A stretch of DNA of 42,903 bases from a virus. The translations under genes and the position numbers were made by a program. Numbering within the stretch: position 1 is the first letter of the stretch; the number at the start of each line of letters is the position of its first letter. The notes below the pieces were generated by a model. The model saw only the letters and a program-made list of their open reading frames with translations, ran no database searches and was not told the DNA's origin. Location of the stretch: positions 1-42,903 of the IMG/VR virus record IMGVR_UViG_3300030328_002664; one strand, written 5' to 3'. Shown piece after piece: positions 33,601-41,271 of this stretch.

Positions 33601-36600
33601 GGTGCTTTTGGAGCTATGTTTACTCAAGATGGTACTAAATATGCTCTTGAATTTAAATGGAATGCTGCAAAAAGTAAAGAAGGTAAACGTATGACTCAAA
33701 CAGCTCAACATGAGTTTTTACACGCTTTAATAAATGAAGTGGTTTCTAATGATGTTGAAGCAGGTAGACTATTAGGTAAAGCTTTATTTAACGAATTAGG
33801 TAAGCTTGATTTACAATTAGAAGATGATTTAGATCAAAGCGTTATGCCATCTGATTTCAAAAGAAGATTAAAAGGATATTTAACTCGTTTTGAAACTATT
33901 AAAGATAAAATAAATAGACAAGTAAAAAACAAAATTATCAGTAAACAAAAAGCTGATAATATGTTAAACCAAAAATTTAGTGATACATGGGAAGAAGCTA
34001 TGAACTTATACTCAGAAGCTATTGGAGATCCTGATGTAAATTTAAAATATGATGCCTCAGCTATAGAACAAATTAGAAACTCTTGGAGAAGAGCATTACA
34101 GTTTGTAGGAGCTAAAGATATAGATTTAGGAAGTGGTAAAGCTGTTTATAATATGTTACAGGATTATAACAAGAGTGTAAAATCCGGAATGCTAAAATGG
34201 AATAGAGCGTTTAAAAAATTAGGAGAGAAAAAAGGGTTAACAGAAAAAGAAAAAGAGAACTTACAAAAAGAAGAATATGAGCTTCAAGGTAAAACTTTAC
34301 CTAAATTAAAAAGGAAATTAGATAGACAAAAAGAAAAGCAAGCTCAACAAGCAGAAAGGGATTTAGATACTCTTAAATTAGCAGCTGCGGTTGCAAAGGA
34401 AAAAAGGGAAAAACAAGCAGCAAGGAGAAAAGCTATAACAACAGCTGCGGCTGCCGCTAATATTGATGAAGAAGAAAGTGATTTAGCTAATAAAATTAAT
34501 GATAAGTTTTCTATTAGAGCAGAAAAAGCATTAAGACCAGACGAGTTTAAAAGAAACATAGATAATTATTATGATCGCGATGTTTTTTCTACTCAAACAG
34601 GTATAGACAGTGTTGTATTTAGTATATTGCAAGATTACGAAAACGTTATTGAATACAGAATAGAAACTAAATATGGTTCACTACCTGGCCTCCAATTCGA
34701 CGATTTAGTATGGGAAACTAAATTAGAATTATTAAAACATATCAGAAATTTTAATAAAGAGTTTTTATCATTAAGAGATAAATATAAAGATCAACTAGCT
34801 GCTAAAGGTTTAAGTAAAGCTGAAATAACTAAAAGAGTTGAGGCTCAAGACGAGAAAGGTTATAAAAATTCAAAAGGTGAGTTAATAACTGAAAATGATA
34901 GTTTAAACGCGTGGATAAACTCTCAGCTTAATAACAAAATAAAACAAGCTTTAAAAAGACCGGGAATTACTACTGAAAAATTTACAAGTGAAATAGACGA
35001 TAGAACTTTAAGTGAAGTAGACGAAGAATCTAATGTTGGTGAAGAGAAAATGAAGTTTGAAGAAGATCAAGAAAAATTAGTTGAATTATTAAATGATCCA
35101 ATATTTGGTTTTGTAGATGTAAATGGAGATCCTATTATTATAGAAACATTACCATTAGGTGATAGAGCAATTACTTTAGAAACAATAGACGATGTTGATG
35201 CAACTATAAATAAAAGAATAGCAGCTGCAGAAGACCCTAAAATTAGAAAAGAATTAGAGCAACAAAAAAGAGATTTAAAAAGAGGTTTAGAATTAGAAGC
35301 TATAAAAGGTAGAACTAAAGCTGAAAACGAGGAACTACAAAGATTAAAAGATTTTGAAGTTTATGATTTAGGTTCTAGAGGAATATTGAAAACGTTTAAA
35401 GCACTTAGCGTACCTCAAAAACCTGTTGACATGCTTATAAAAGAGGTTGAAAAATTCATATTAAGAGCAGCAAATAAAGAAACACTTAAATTTTATAATT
35501 TTCAAGAACAGCTTTTCAAAATTATATTCCCTTTATTAAGAAGAGTTACATTTAAAAAAGGTCCTTTTTTAGATGAATTTATGTATACTCATTGGAAATT
35601 ATTGTTAGACGTTATTAATAATCCATTTGATCCTATAACAGGACAAGCTACATATGCTGCTAAAAAGATGCCGGACTCTTTAAAAGAGTTTAATGAAGAA
35701 GGTAGAAGAATTAAAAGAAAAAAAGTAACAAGAGCATTATTTTTACAAACATATTTTGGTAAAATTAAAGCTACGGAGATAATAAAAAAATATAGTAAAA
35801 CACCAGCGAAAGAATTAAAGCAATTAGTTCCTACAGAAATAAATGAGAAAACTGGTAGAGAAATAACTCTCAATGGATTTTTTGATAGAAGAACAGCTTT
35901 AATGGAATTATTAAGTAATGTTTTTGTTTTACAACAAGCTAGAAAATCATTAAGAAGTCAAAGTTTTTTAAATGAAATAGGTAGGAAAAATACAAACTTA
36001 TATAATCAATTAAAAAATGACAATGTAATAGCTGATGTTATAAATAACATGGCTAGTGGAAAATCATCTAGTGTTAAATTTAGTTTCAACAATGATTTAA
36101 GCCCTTTCTTTAAAGGAAGAACTCTGCTACAACAAGTTTTAATGGGTAATGTTATGCTGGATGCTGGATTAAATGTACAGATAAAATCTAAGAACCATGA
36201 ACTTAAAAATTCTATAAAGTTTTCTGTTCCCAATTTAGGTAACATGAAAGATGAAACAATAGCGTTTTATTTAATAGATAAGTTTTCTAAAGGTTATAAT
36301 AATTTTGAATTTAGAAACATAGAAAATTCTAAAGGTAGACTTACAAAAAAATTATTAGAAGAAGGAGATGTTAAGTTTAATAGTGATTTTGATTTTGACG
36401 AATATAGTACAGATATGAGTGTGGCAGTAAATCAAATTATTGCTGAAGGTGAAGGTATAAGTCCTGAGAAAGTATTTGATAATATTGAAGCAAGAAACCG
36501 AGGGAAAAAGTTTGGTAAATATAATAATAGCTGGTGGTTGGGTCCAGGTGATATGGATTTAAAAGGATTATTATGGCAACTAGTTAGAGTAGGAGGTAAA

Positions 36601-38565
36601 AAAGGTGATCAACAATTAGATTGGTTATATGATAATATATTAGAACCTTATAATATGGGTCATTTAAATATAGCCAAAGCAAGAAATACTACAAACAAAG
36701 ACTTTGTTAACTTAATGGTGAAATATACAGGTATGAAAGATAGGTTGAAAAAACAAGTTCCTGGATTTAAAGATTTTACTATTGATCAAGCTATAAGAGT
36801 TTATCTATGGAATAAAGGGAGATTTCAAATGCCTAGTAAAGGTCAACCTGGTTATATAAGTAAGAAAAACATATTTGAATTATCAAACTTTGTAAGAAAA
36901 GATAAAGAGCTACGAGAATTTGCTGGAGAGTTATCTCTATTAACTAAACAACCTAACGGATATATTGAACCTGAAGGAGATTGGTTTACCAATAGTATAC
37001 AGATGGATATTGCAGATAAGTTAAAAGTAACACAAAGAAGAAAGCATTTAAGAGATTATCTTTATGCAATTGAAATAGCTTTTAACGCGGATAATTTAAA
37101 TAAAATAGAAGCTGTATATGGAAAATTATATAGAGATGCTTTAGAAGATATGCTTTATAGAACTGAAACAGCAGCTACTACACAAAAAAATGAAAAACTA
37201 GGTAACGCCACAAAAGGTTTCATGACTTGGATAAGAGGTTCTGTAGGTGTTACAATGTTCTTTAATTCTAGATCAGCGTTATTGCAGCTTGTTTCTACAT
37301 TAAACTATATAAACACGACTGATAATAATCCATTAGCTTTTGGTGTAGCTATGGCTAATTTACCTCAACTAAGAAAAGATATTTCGTATTTATGGAATTC
37401 TGATTATTCACAAGATAGAAGATCAGGAATGTTAAATGATTTGCAAGAACAAGAAATTCAAGCTATTCTTTTTCAAAGTGATGCTAAAACCCCTGTAGAA
37501 ATTTTTAAACAAGCTACTGCTTGGGCGCTTAAAAGAGGATTCTTATTAACTAGACTTTTTGATAGTATTGCAATTGTGTTTGGTGGAGCTTCATTTTATA
37601 GAAACAGAATTAATACTTATATAAAAGATGGGTTCACTGAAAAGGAAGCAGAAACAAAAGCTTATTATGATTGGTTTTTAATAACAGAAGAAACTCAACA
37701 ATCTGGAGATCCTTCAAAAATATCTATGAACCAAGCTGGATTGGTGGGAAGATGGATGTTAGCTTTTCAAAACACTCCTTTACAATATGGTAGAGTTTAT
37801 AAAAGAGATATAGTAGATATTATAAAAGGTAGAGGTAAGAAACTAAAAAAGACTGATAAATGGAATACGGGTACTTTTAATAAGTTAACTAAAATATCAT
37901 ATTACGCCGGACTTCAATATGCTATTTTCGCTTATTTACAAAATGCTTTATTTATGAAGTGGTTTGATGACGAAGAAGAAATGTGGCCAACTGGTAAATA
38001 TGATAAACAAGAGCAAAGATTTATACAGGGATGGTTAGATAACTATTTAAGAGGTGGAGGATTAAAATTAGCAGGTGTTGCATGGGCTAAAAACGCTGCG
38101 CTTGGTATGTATAATACATATAATGATCCTAAAGCCCCATACAAAGGACAAGAAGTTGCTTTAGCTTTAACTGATGGTTTAATTCCTTTAAATATAAAAT
38201 TAAGAAAAATATTTGGTGCTTATCAAACTTTAGTTTGGAATAAAAAGGAAAGCGAATATTTGGTAGAAATGCATGGTCGTTTTAGTTTGAAAAATAAATA
38301 TCAGCTTGCTTTCGCTATTCAATTGTTTGAAGGAGTAACAAATGCTCCGTTAGGAAGAATTCAAAGAAAAATGGAAAATATAATGAATGCTATGAGTAGT
38401 GATTATAGAATATTATTAAGACTTATGTTCTTAGCGGGTTATAGTACTTGGAACCTAGGCCTTGAAGGAGGTAATACAAGAAGAGGAAGATCTAATGAAT
38501 TAGACTTCGGTCCTAATATAGATTTTAATAGAGATTTAAATTTAAAACCAAAAATAAAATTTTAA
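30616..38565 (+). CDS. Giant internal virion protein with HEFLH zincin motif
   Basis: 2649 residues, the largest gene here. N-terminus: LEIYQLPDGQRVDITNWPDD, a short motif I associate with large podovirus internal proteins. Residues 1032-1036 are HEFLH (in TAQHEFLHALINEV), a zincin HExxH. EEAMNLYSEA near 1123 is a candidate for the third ligand. Residues about 1340-1460 resemble sigma-70 region 2, with GLQFDDL at 1358-1364 and SLNAWINSQLNNKIKQAL from 1429. A coiled, Lys/Ala-rich linker lies around 1195-1300. The C-terminal third has hydrophobic helices (TWIRGSVGVTMFFNSRSALL, SIAIVFGGASFY) of the kind found at the ends of large polyvalent phage proteins. Likely packaged in the head and injected, where it could cut envelope proteins and form a channel. 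Individual activities are inference. Confidence 0.65.
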   Translation: MEELEIYQLPDGQRVDITNWPDDYKFIWLAENSEAEAVEPKGDEIALDTSIFSQYISPKSQAGPDMYGPSLPQGYQDFDLTEMTNQLFSREIEKYDRKMGGFDSDEKFDTKLNLSLEDLKREDVKDAVLRNYIDLQKNIRGEFDERIPGLEGELASGIDSYSQEDRDNAVYGKIDRQTFINQPSIKLALEEGMITIGDLQNGMYPGYTAWPKNASKEISGMSGITTPEGYELSNAEVYEIMWQTDMPFNTDVERLKRESRKKVDRFVLKTPGQIESIIDLQKLNQPYIYEEFAEDDGFIESFFSTDALSQDPDFNIKDFNGFLANRGHKKYLQEQLAKIENDNSDNALKARELLKLQGLNLYLNEQISRDLLQQKLMWEKANPTKDADTEGIQFYMSPKNFNPDFIKNWMKTETPYVYNHLEQNQLRLEKEYQKVLSSGGNVETGEFLNKIGSNAWVGFWHDFTTPLATYAMDVLPGEYTDEIAENWRRNTLINNFERGDQLRYAYKRGKMLEFPEYGTTYLVNDDGRIFDDGNKIEATSFLTPQQRNNIVERTRKEGRTGSSFSSSGLAFESSRVIGDLFGQIALTRGIGKTKAALGKFTRGLGVLGPTKNFLKSLPVKSQVADAIIAQGTIGFVRGYEDTLLAARSAGLPDDESRELAANASVQTGFWYAITAPISPQTKAQNLLFGKPVKENIDVAVQTYMKQGWKGWNEFWKTQGQRFGTREGLKETGKGILRTGDMIQREGWKELFQENIQQAGETLAIGADINRQAGQQLLKSNYTLEDFIHTSALSFTAGAFMPGAGKIVNSSNQQIREFMGWDAVDRFNSLAYMAYHESDLKQLLASQIDQGLYTQEEVDNLLGEVDQYRNTINHVPPNMSANAASTILGDIQQLNKLENDKKKAPKGFTGFDDEIQQLKDRINNTYYDELTKAQRKGIMAAAKAGVAGKTIYKDLKSEEEALEYLKNTVSRFDKEKGRDMTNQEFERYLKNRFFKGGAFGAMFTQDGTKYALEFKWNAAKSKEGKRMTQTAQHEFLHALINEVVSNDVEAGRLLGKALFNELGKLDLQLEDDLDQSVMPSDFKRRLKGYLTRFETIKDKINRQVKNKIISKQKADNMLNQKFSDTWEEAMNLYSEAIGDPDVNLKYDASAIEQIRNSWRRALQFVGAKDIDLGSGKAVYNMLQDYNKSVKSGMLKWNRAFKKLGEKKGLTEKEKENLQKEEYELQGKTLPKLKRKLDRQKEKQAQQAERDLDTLKLAAAVAKEKREKQAARRKAITTAAAAANIDEEESDLANKINDKFSIRAEKALRPDEFKRNIDNYYDRDVFSTQTGIDSVVFSILQDYENVIEYRIETKYGSLPGLQFDDLVWETKLELLKHIRNFNKEFLSLRDKYKDQLAAKGLSKAEITKRVEAQDEKGYKNSKGELITENDSLNAWINSQLNNKIKQALKRPGITTEKFTSEIDDRTLSEVDEESNVGEEKMKFEEDQEKLVELLNDPIFGFVDVNGDPIIIETLPLGDRAITLETIDDVDATINKRIAAAEDPKIRKELEQQKRDLKRGLELEAIKGRTKAENEELQRLKDFEVYDLGSRGILKTFKALSVPQKPVDMLIKEVEKFILRAANKETLKFYNFQEQLFKIIFPLLRRVTFKKGPFLDEFMYTHWKLLLDVINNPFDPITGQATYAAKKMPDSLKEFNEEGRRIKRKKVTRALFLQTYFGKIKATEIIKKYSKTPAKELKQLVPTEINEKTGREITLNGFFDRRTALMELLSNVFVLQQARKSLRSQSFLNEIGRKNTNLYNQLKNDNVIADVINNMASGKSSSVKFSFNNDLSPFFKGRTLLQQVLMGNVMLDAGLNVQIKSKNHELKNSIKFSVPNLGNMKDETIAFYLIDKFSKGYNNFEFRNIENSKGRLTKKLLEEGDVKFNSDFDFDEYSTDMSVAVNQIIAEGEGISPEKVFDNIEARNRGKKFGKYNNSWWLGPGDMDLKGLLWQLVRVGGKKGDQQLDWLYDNILEPYNMGHLNIAKARNTTNKDFVNLMVKYTGMKDRLKKQVPGFKDFTIDQAIRVYLWNKGRFQMPSKGQPGYISKKNIFELSNFVRKDKELREFAGELSLLTKQPNGYIEPEGDWFTNSIQMDIADKLKVTQRRKHLRDYLYAIEIAFNADNLNKIEAVYGKLYRDALEDMLYRTETAATTQKNEKLGNATKGFMTWIRGSVGVTMFFNSRSALLQLVSTLNYINTTDNNPLAFGVAMANLPQLRKDISYLWNSDYSQDRRSGMLNDLQEQEIQAILFQSDAKTPVEIFKQATAWALKRGFLLTRLFDSIAIVFGGASFYRNRINTYIKDGFTEKEAETKAYYDWFLITEETQQSGDPSKISMNQAGLVGRWMLAFQNTPLQYGRVYKRDIVDIIKGRGKKLKKTDKWNTGTFNKLTKISYYAGLQYAIFAYLQNALFMKWFDDEEEMWPTGKYDKQEQRFIQGWLDNYLRGGGLKLAGVAWAKNAALGMYNTYNDPKAPYKGQEVALALTDGLIPLNIKLRKIFGAYQTLVWNKKESEYLVEMHGRFSLKNKYQLAFAIQLFEGVTNAPLGRIQRKMENIMNAMSSDYRILLRLMFLAGYSTWNLGLEGGNTRRGRSNELDFGPNIDFNRDLNLKPKIKF

Positions 38566-38570
38566 AAATT

Positions 38571-38804
38571 ATGTGGAAATTAACAAAACAATACTGGAAA
38601 GACATGTGGAATTACATGTGGAGTAAAACTGATATTGATGAAAAAGCAATATCAACTTTAGAAGAAATACAAAAAAGATATAAACTAACAGCTAAAGAAT
38701 TAGCTGATGTAGGCAACGCAATAAAACAAGTAGGAAATCAAATAGATGATATTCCAGCTGCGTTAGCCGGTAAAAAAAGAAAAGGTAGAAAGCTTAATAT
38801 GGGG
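38571..38804 (+). repeat. Direct repeat copy A, about 234 bases
   Basis: Gene-internal direct repeat paired with 41739-41972. The DNA of the second half is almost identical between the copies and the first half more diverged. The repeats are in the same direction and about 3.2 kb apart, so recombination between them would delete the envelope/lysis cassette. Confidence 0.85.
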
Positions 38805-38837
38805 CCTAAACCTGTTAATATGAACGGAAAAAAATAA
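38571..38837 (+). CDS. Duplicated small Trp-rich protein, copy A
   Basis: 88 residues. The N-terminal amphipathic stretch (MWKLTKQYWKDMWNYMWSK) has five Trp. A helical middle (STLEEIQKRYKLTAKELADV) and a basic tail (AGKKRKGRK) follow. The first 78 residues match copy B at 41739-42014 at 71 positions, and residues 34-74 are identical. It might bind a membrane or nucleic acid through the aromatic and basic ends; no family is recognised. It starts 5 bases after the giant gene and opens the envelope/lysis cassette. Confidence 0.6.
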   Translation: MWKLTKQYWKDMWNYMWSKTDIDEKAISTLEEIQKRYKLTAKELADVGNAIKQVGNQIDDIPAALAGKKRKGRKLNMGPKPVNMNGKK

Positions 38838-38844
38838 ATAATTA

Positions 38845-40014
38845 ATGAAAAAATTACTAGCGCTTGCTTTATTAATGACATTATCTTTTCAAGCACAAGA
38901 GAAGAAAAAGTTGTTTAAAGATTTTTTTAAATACAGTACTCTTTATGTATCTGGAGATCTTAAAAACTCAAAAGAAAATGCACCAAGTTATTTTGTAAGA
39001 ACAAATCCTAACGGAAGTTTATACGATGTACCTGTTGTAGTGGATGGAACTGATTATTATAATCATGATTACCGTTATGGTTTTGGTATTCGCAAAATTG
39101 CAAGATTTGATTATGAAATAAAGGGTAAACAATATTATGATGGGACTGAATCTAACGTATCTATGACAGCTCCTAATTCAGCTATTAACGGATTTGAATA
39201 TGTATTTCATACTGAAAAAGAAAGGGTCAGAGATGATGTGTTTAAAAATCATAGATATTTCTTAAAACACAGTGGAAAATACCATATTGTTAAGATAGAA
39301 AGTAGAAAGCAGGGTAAAGTAAATTTTGATTATAAATCAGCAGAATTAAGAGCTAAATTACCTATTGGTAAAAAGTTTAGTTTATCAGGAGGAATTATGT
39401 ATCGTACACATGAAAGACCTTATGGTTATAATCCTGTAGAAATATGGTTGAATGAAACCACACCAGATGGATATGCGGTCAACCCATGGTACACACTTGG
39501 TTTTTATTATGGTTATGATGATATTTATTATACATCAGAAGATCAAAATGGAAATGAGGTATCTGATTGGTATTGGATAAATCCTGAAGGTGAAACTGTA
39601 GCTTATACAGATTTACAATTTAGACAAACAGTATTTACTGATCTTATGAATCGTTATAATAATGAAATATGGGCAGACATAGATGCTTTTGGTGTTATAT
39701 CACCAGTGCTCGGTTTTGACTTTTATCATTATAAAAATAACTTCTGGCTTCATGCTTATGGTTCTTATTTATTACCATATCATAAGTATGTAAAAGGTGA
39801 TGAAGACTTTAGTTATCACAATAGAAATAACTGGGGACTCGGAGGATTAATACAAGATGCTGAAAAAGAACAGTGGGAAGATTATCAAACCGGAGTACAG
39901 TTTGGTTGGAAACTTAGTAAAAGTATAGGAATATTTGTTGAAGGTGAATATACTAAGTTTTGGGATTCAAAAATATATAACAGTTCAGTTGGTCTGAACA
40001 TAACGCTTAAATAA
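38845..40014 (+). CDS. Secreted outer-membrane beta-barrel-like protein
   Basis: 389 residues with a clear Sec signal peptide (MKKLLALALLMTLSFQAQ, cleavage likely A17|Q18 as common in Bacteroidota). The mature part is rich in Tyr, Trp, Phe and Gly with many short alternating strands (DYNHDYRYGFGIRKIARFDY-like hairpins, GGIMYRTHERPYGYNP, WLHAYGSYLLPYH). It ends in an amphipathic strand (SSVGLNITLK), as in outer-membrane barrels. It would reach the host outer membrane. Possible roles are superinfection exclusion, receptor masking or envelope disruption. The barrel call is by pattern and the function is open. The stop shares one base with the next ATG. Confidence 0.6.
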   Translation: MKKLLALALLMTLSFQAQEKKKLFKDFFKYSTLYVSGDLKNSKENAPSYFVRTNPNGSLYDVPVVVDGTDYYNHDYRYGFGIRKIARFDYEIKGKQYYDGTESNVSMTAPNSAINGFEYVFHTEKERVRDDVFKNHRYFLKHSGKYHIVKIESRKQGKVNFDYKSAELRAKLPIGKKFSLSGGIMYRTHERPYGYNPVEIWLNETTPDGYAVNPWYTLGFYYGYDDIYYTSEDQNGNEVSDWYWINPEGETVAYTDLQFRQTVFTDLMNRYNNEIWADIDAFGVISPVLGFDFYHYKNNFWLHAYGSYLLPYHKYVKGDEDFSYHNRNNWGLGGLIQDAEKEQWEDYQTGVQFGWKLSKSIGIFVEGEYTKFWDSKIYNSSVGLNITLK

Positions 40015-40457
40015 TGAAAATATGGAAAATTGTCCTTTATGTGGTGGTTATTGCGGCCTTTGCTAGTTGCGGAACCTACACACAAGCACCAAAAAATACA
40101 GTTAAAGTTCTAGCAGTTACTCATGAAGGTGATACTATTCAACTTGATGTTAACTCGTTAAGACCTAGAGTTTATCAAAATATTTACCACACTTATCCTT
40201 ACTATCATAATTACTGGAGACCATCTCCTTATTATGGAACATGGGGTTGGGGTAACTATTATTATACGAGACCAAGTGGAACTAGACCTAATAATATAAC
40301 TGTTCCTAATGTAACTATACCAACTAAACCGACCGGTACATATAATAAACCTGCTAATACAGGAACTGGTCCATCGTTATCACCAAGTTTAAGTACACCA
40401 TCAAATTCAAATACAAATAAAGGAAATGGCAGCACCGGAAATAGGGGAATCAACTAA
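40014..40457 (+). CDS. Proline-rich lipoprotein, candidate outer spanin
   Basis: 147 residues. Lipoprotein signal: a hydrophobic run (IVLYVVVIAAFAS) ending in lipobox FASC with the lipidated Cys at 19. The mature part has a Tyr/Trp/Pro segment (YPYYHNYWRPSPYYGTWGWG), then a long Pro/Thr/Asn/Ser-rich tail that should be extended. A Pro-rich lipoprotein overlapping a TM plus coiled-coil protein is the pattern of Rz1/Rz spanins. Here the lipoprotein comes first and overlaps the next gene by 32 bases. It could equally be a structural outer-membrane lipoprotein. Confidence 0.6.
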   Translation: MKIWKIVLYVVVIAAFASCGTYTQAPKNTVKVLAVTHEGDTIQLDVNSLRPRVYQNIYHTYPYYHNYWRPSPYYGTWGWGNYYYTRPSGTRPNNITVPNVTIPTKPTGTYNKPANTGTGPSLSPSLSTPSNSNTNKGNGSTGNRGIN

Positions 40458-40716
40458 GGTAACATTAGATCTTAAAACTATTGGAATGATCGTAGCGTTT
40501 ATAGTAACCATAGCGGGTATGTGGTTTACATTACAAGCAGATATAGCACAGGCAAAAGAATTACCTGTGCCAGTTATTGATAGAGTTGAGTACGATCTAA
40601 AAGACGAATTGATTCGTCAGACAATAATGGATACACAAGAAGATGTGGAGGAAATAAAAGAAACCATTGACAAGATAGATCAACGATTGTACGATATACA
40701 AAGTAAACAAAGATAG
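40426..40716 (+). CDS. TM plus coiled-coil protein, candidate inner spanin
   Basis: 96 residues with one transmembrane helix (IGMIVAFIVTIAGMWFTL, residues 19-36). A periplasm-facing part follows: a Pro-containing linker (KELPVPVIDRVEYDL) and a coiled coil (EDVEEIKETIDKIDQRLYDI). This matches the plan of inner-membrane spanins such as Rz, which bridge to a lipoprotein and fuse the membranes at lysis. The start lies 32 bases inside the lipoprotein gene. The small size and lack of sequence recognition leave room for other membrane anchors or regulators. Confidence 0.55.
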   Translation: MAAPEIGESTKVTLDLKTIGMIVAFIVTIAGMWFTLQADIAQAKELPVPVIDRVEYDLKDELIRQTIMDTQEDVEEIKETIDKIDQRLYDIQSKQR

Positions 40717-40717
40717 T

Positions 40718-41116
40718 ATGAAATACTTAAATATAATTTTACTGTTAATGTCATTTAGTATGTCTGCTCAAGAGTGGATTACAGATGATAATTTTGATAG
40801 TAAAATAAATGAAAGAAAAGCTTTTGGTGATGATGAATCATTACCAGTAGCTGTAGAGTTTTACGCTAAGTTTAACGATGCAAATAAGTTTGGAGATTGG
40901 GATAAATTAGAAAATGTAATATATTATAGAGCTGATATATCTACTAGTCCTGAAGCTAAAAAGAAATATAAAGTACGAATGGCACCAACTTTAATTATAT
41001 TTAAAGATGGTATTAAAGAAGTTATATTTAAAGCAGGTTTAGATCTTGTATTACCTGTTGAGTTAAAAGAAATACAAGAAGCTATAAATGAAATAAATAC
41101 AGCAAGTCAATTTTAA
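40718..41116 (+). CDS. Periplasmic thioredoxin-fold protein lacking CxxC
   Basis: 132 residues. Sec signal peptide MKYLNIILLLMSFSMSA, cleavage before QEW. The thioredoxin pattern is visible: strand PVAVEFYAKF, helix with the active-site position occupied by FNDANKFGDW (residues 52-61, no Cys pair), strand NVIYYRADIS, then the cis-Pro segment KVRMAPTLIIFKDG (P90) and a final helix. Without any Cys in the mature part it cannot act as a dithiol oxidoreductase, so a binding or chaperone role in the periplasm is more likely. It lies between the spanin-like pair and the endolysin. Confidence 0.6.
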   Translation: MKYLNIILLLMSFSMSAQEWITDDNFDSKINERKAFGDDESLPVAVEFYAKFNDANKFGDWDKLENVIYYRADISTSPEAKKKYKVRMAPTLIIFKDGIKEVIFKAGLDLVLPVELKEIQEAINEINTASQF

Positions 41117-41120
41117 TTAA

Positions 41121-41270
41121 ATGAAAAAAAGAAAACTAAATAGTACTAATCCTAAATACTACCCTACCCCGGACAAAGAAATAGTAAATGAACGTAAAGA
41201 GTTGATTGCTAGTATTCCTAAAGGTAGAAAGCGTAATGTAAATGTTTACGCGGTATTTGAAATAGATTAA
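41121..41270 (+). CDS. Small basic protein, 49 residues
   Basis: 49-residue frame from ATG at 41121, starting MKKRKLNSTNPKYYPTPDKE and continuing with ELIASIPKGRKRNVNVYAVF. It fills the 155-base gap between the thioredoxin-like gene and the endolysin and ends 1 base before the endolysin start. Leader AATTAA before ATG is as for its neighbours. Basic, no membrane segment; function unknown. Confidence 0.5.
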   Translation: MKKRKLNSTNPKYYPTPDKEIVNERKELIASIPKGRKRNVNVYAVFEID

Positions 41271-41271
41271 T

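Noticed and set aside
40718-41116. Functional thioredoxin or disulfide isomerase
   Set aside because: The mature protein has no cysteine, so redox catalysis is excluded even though the fold pattern is present.
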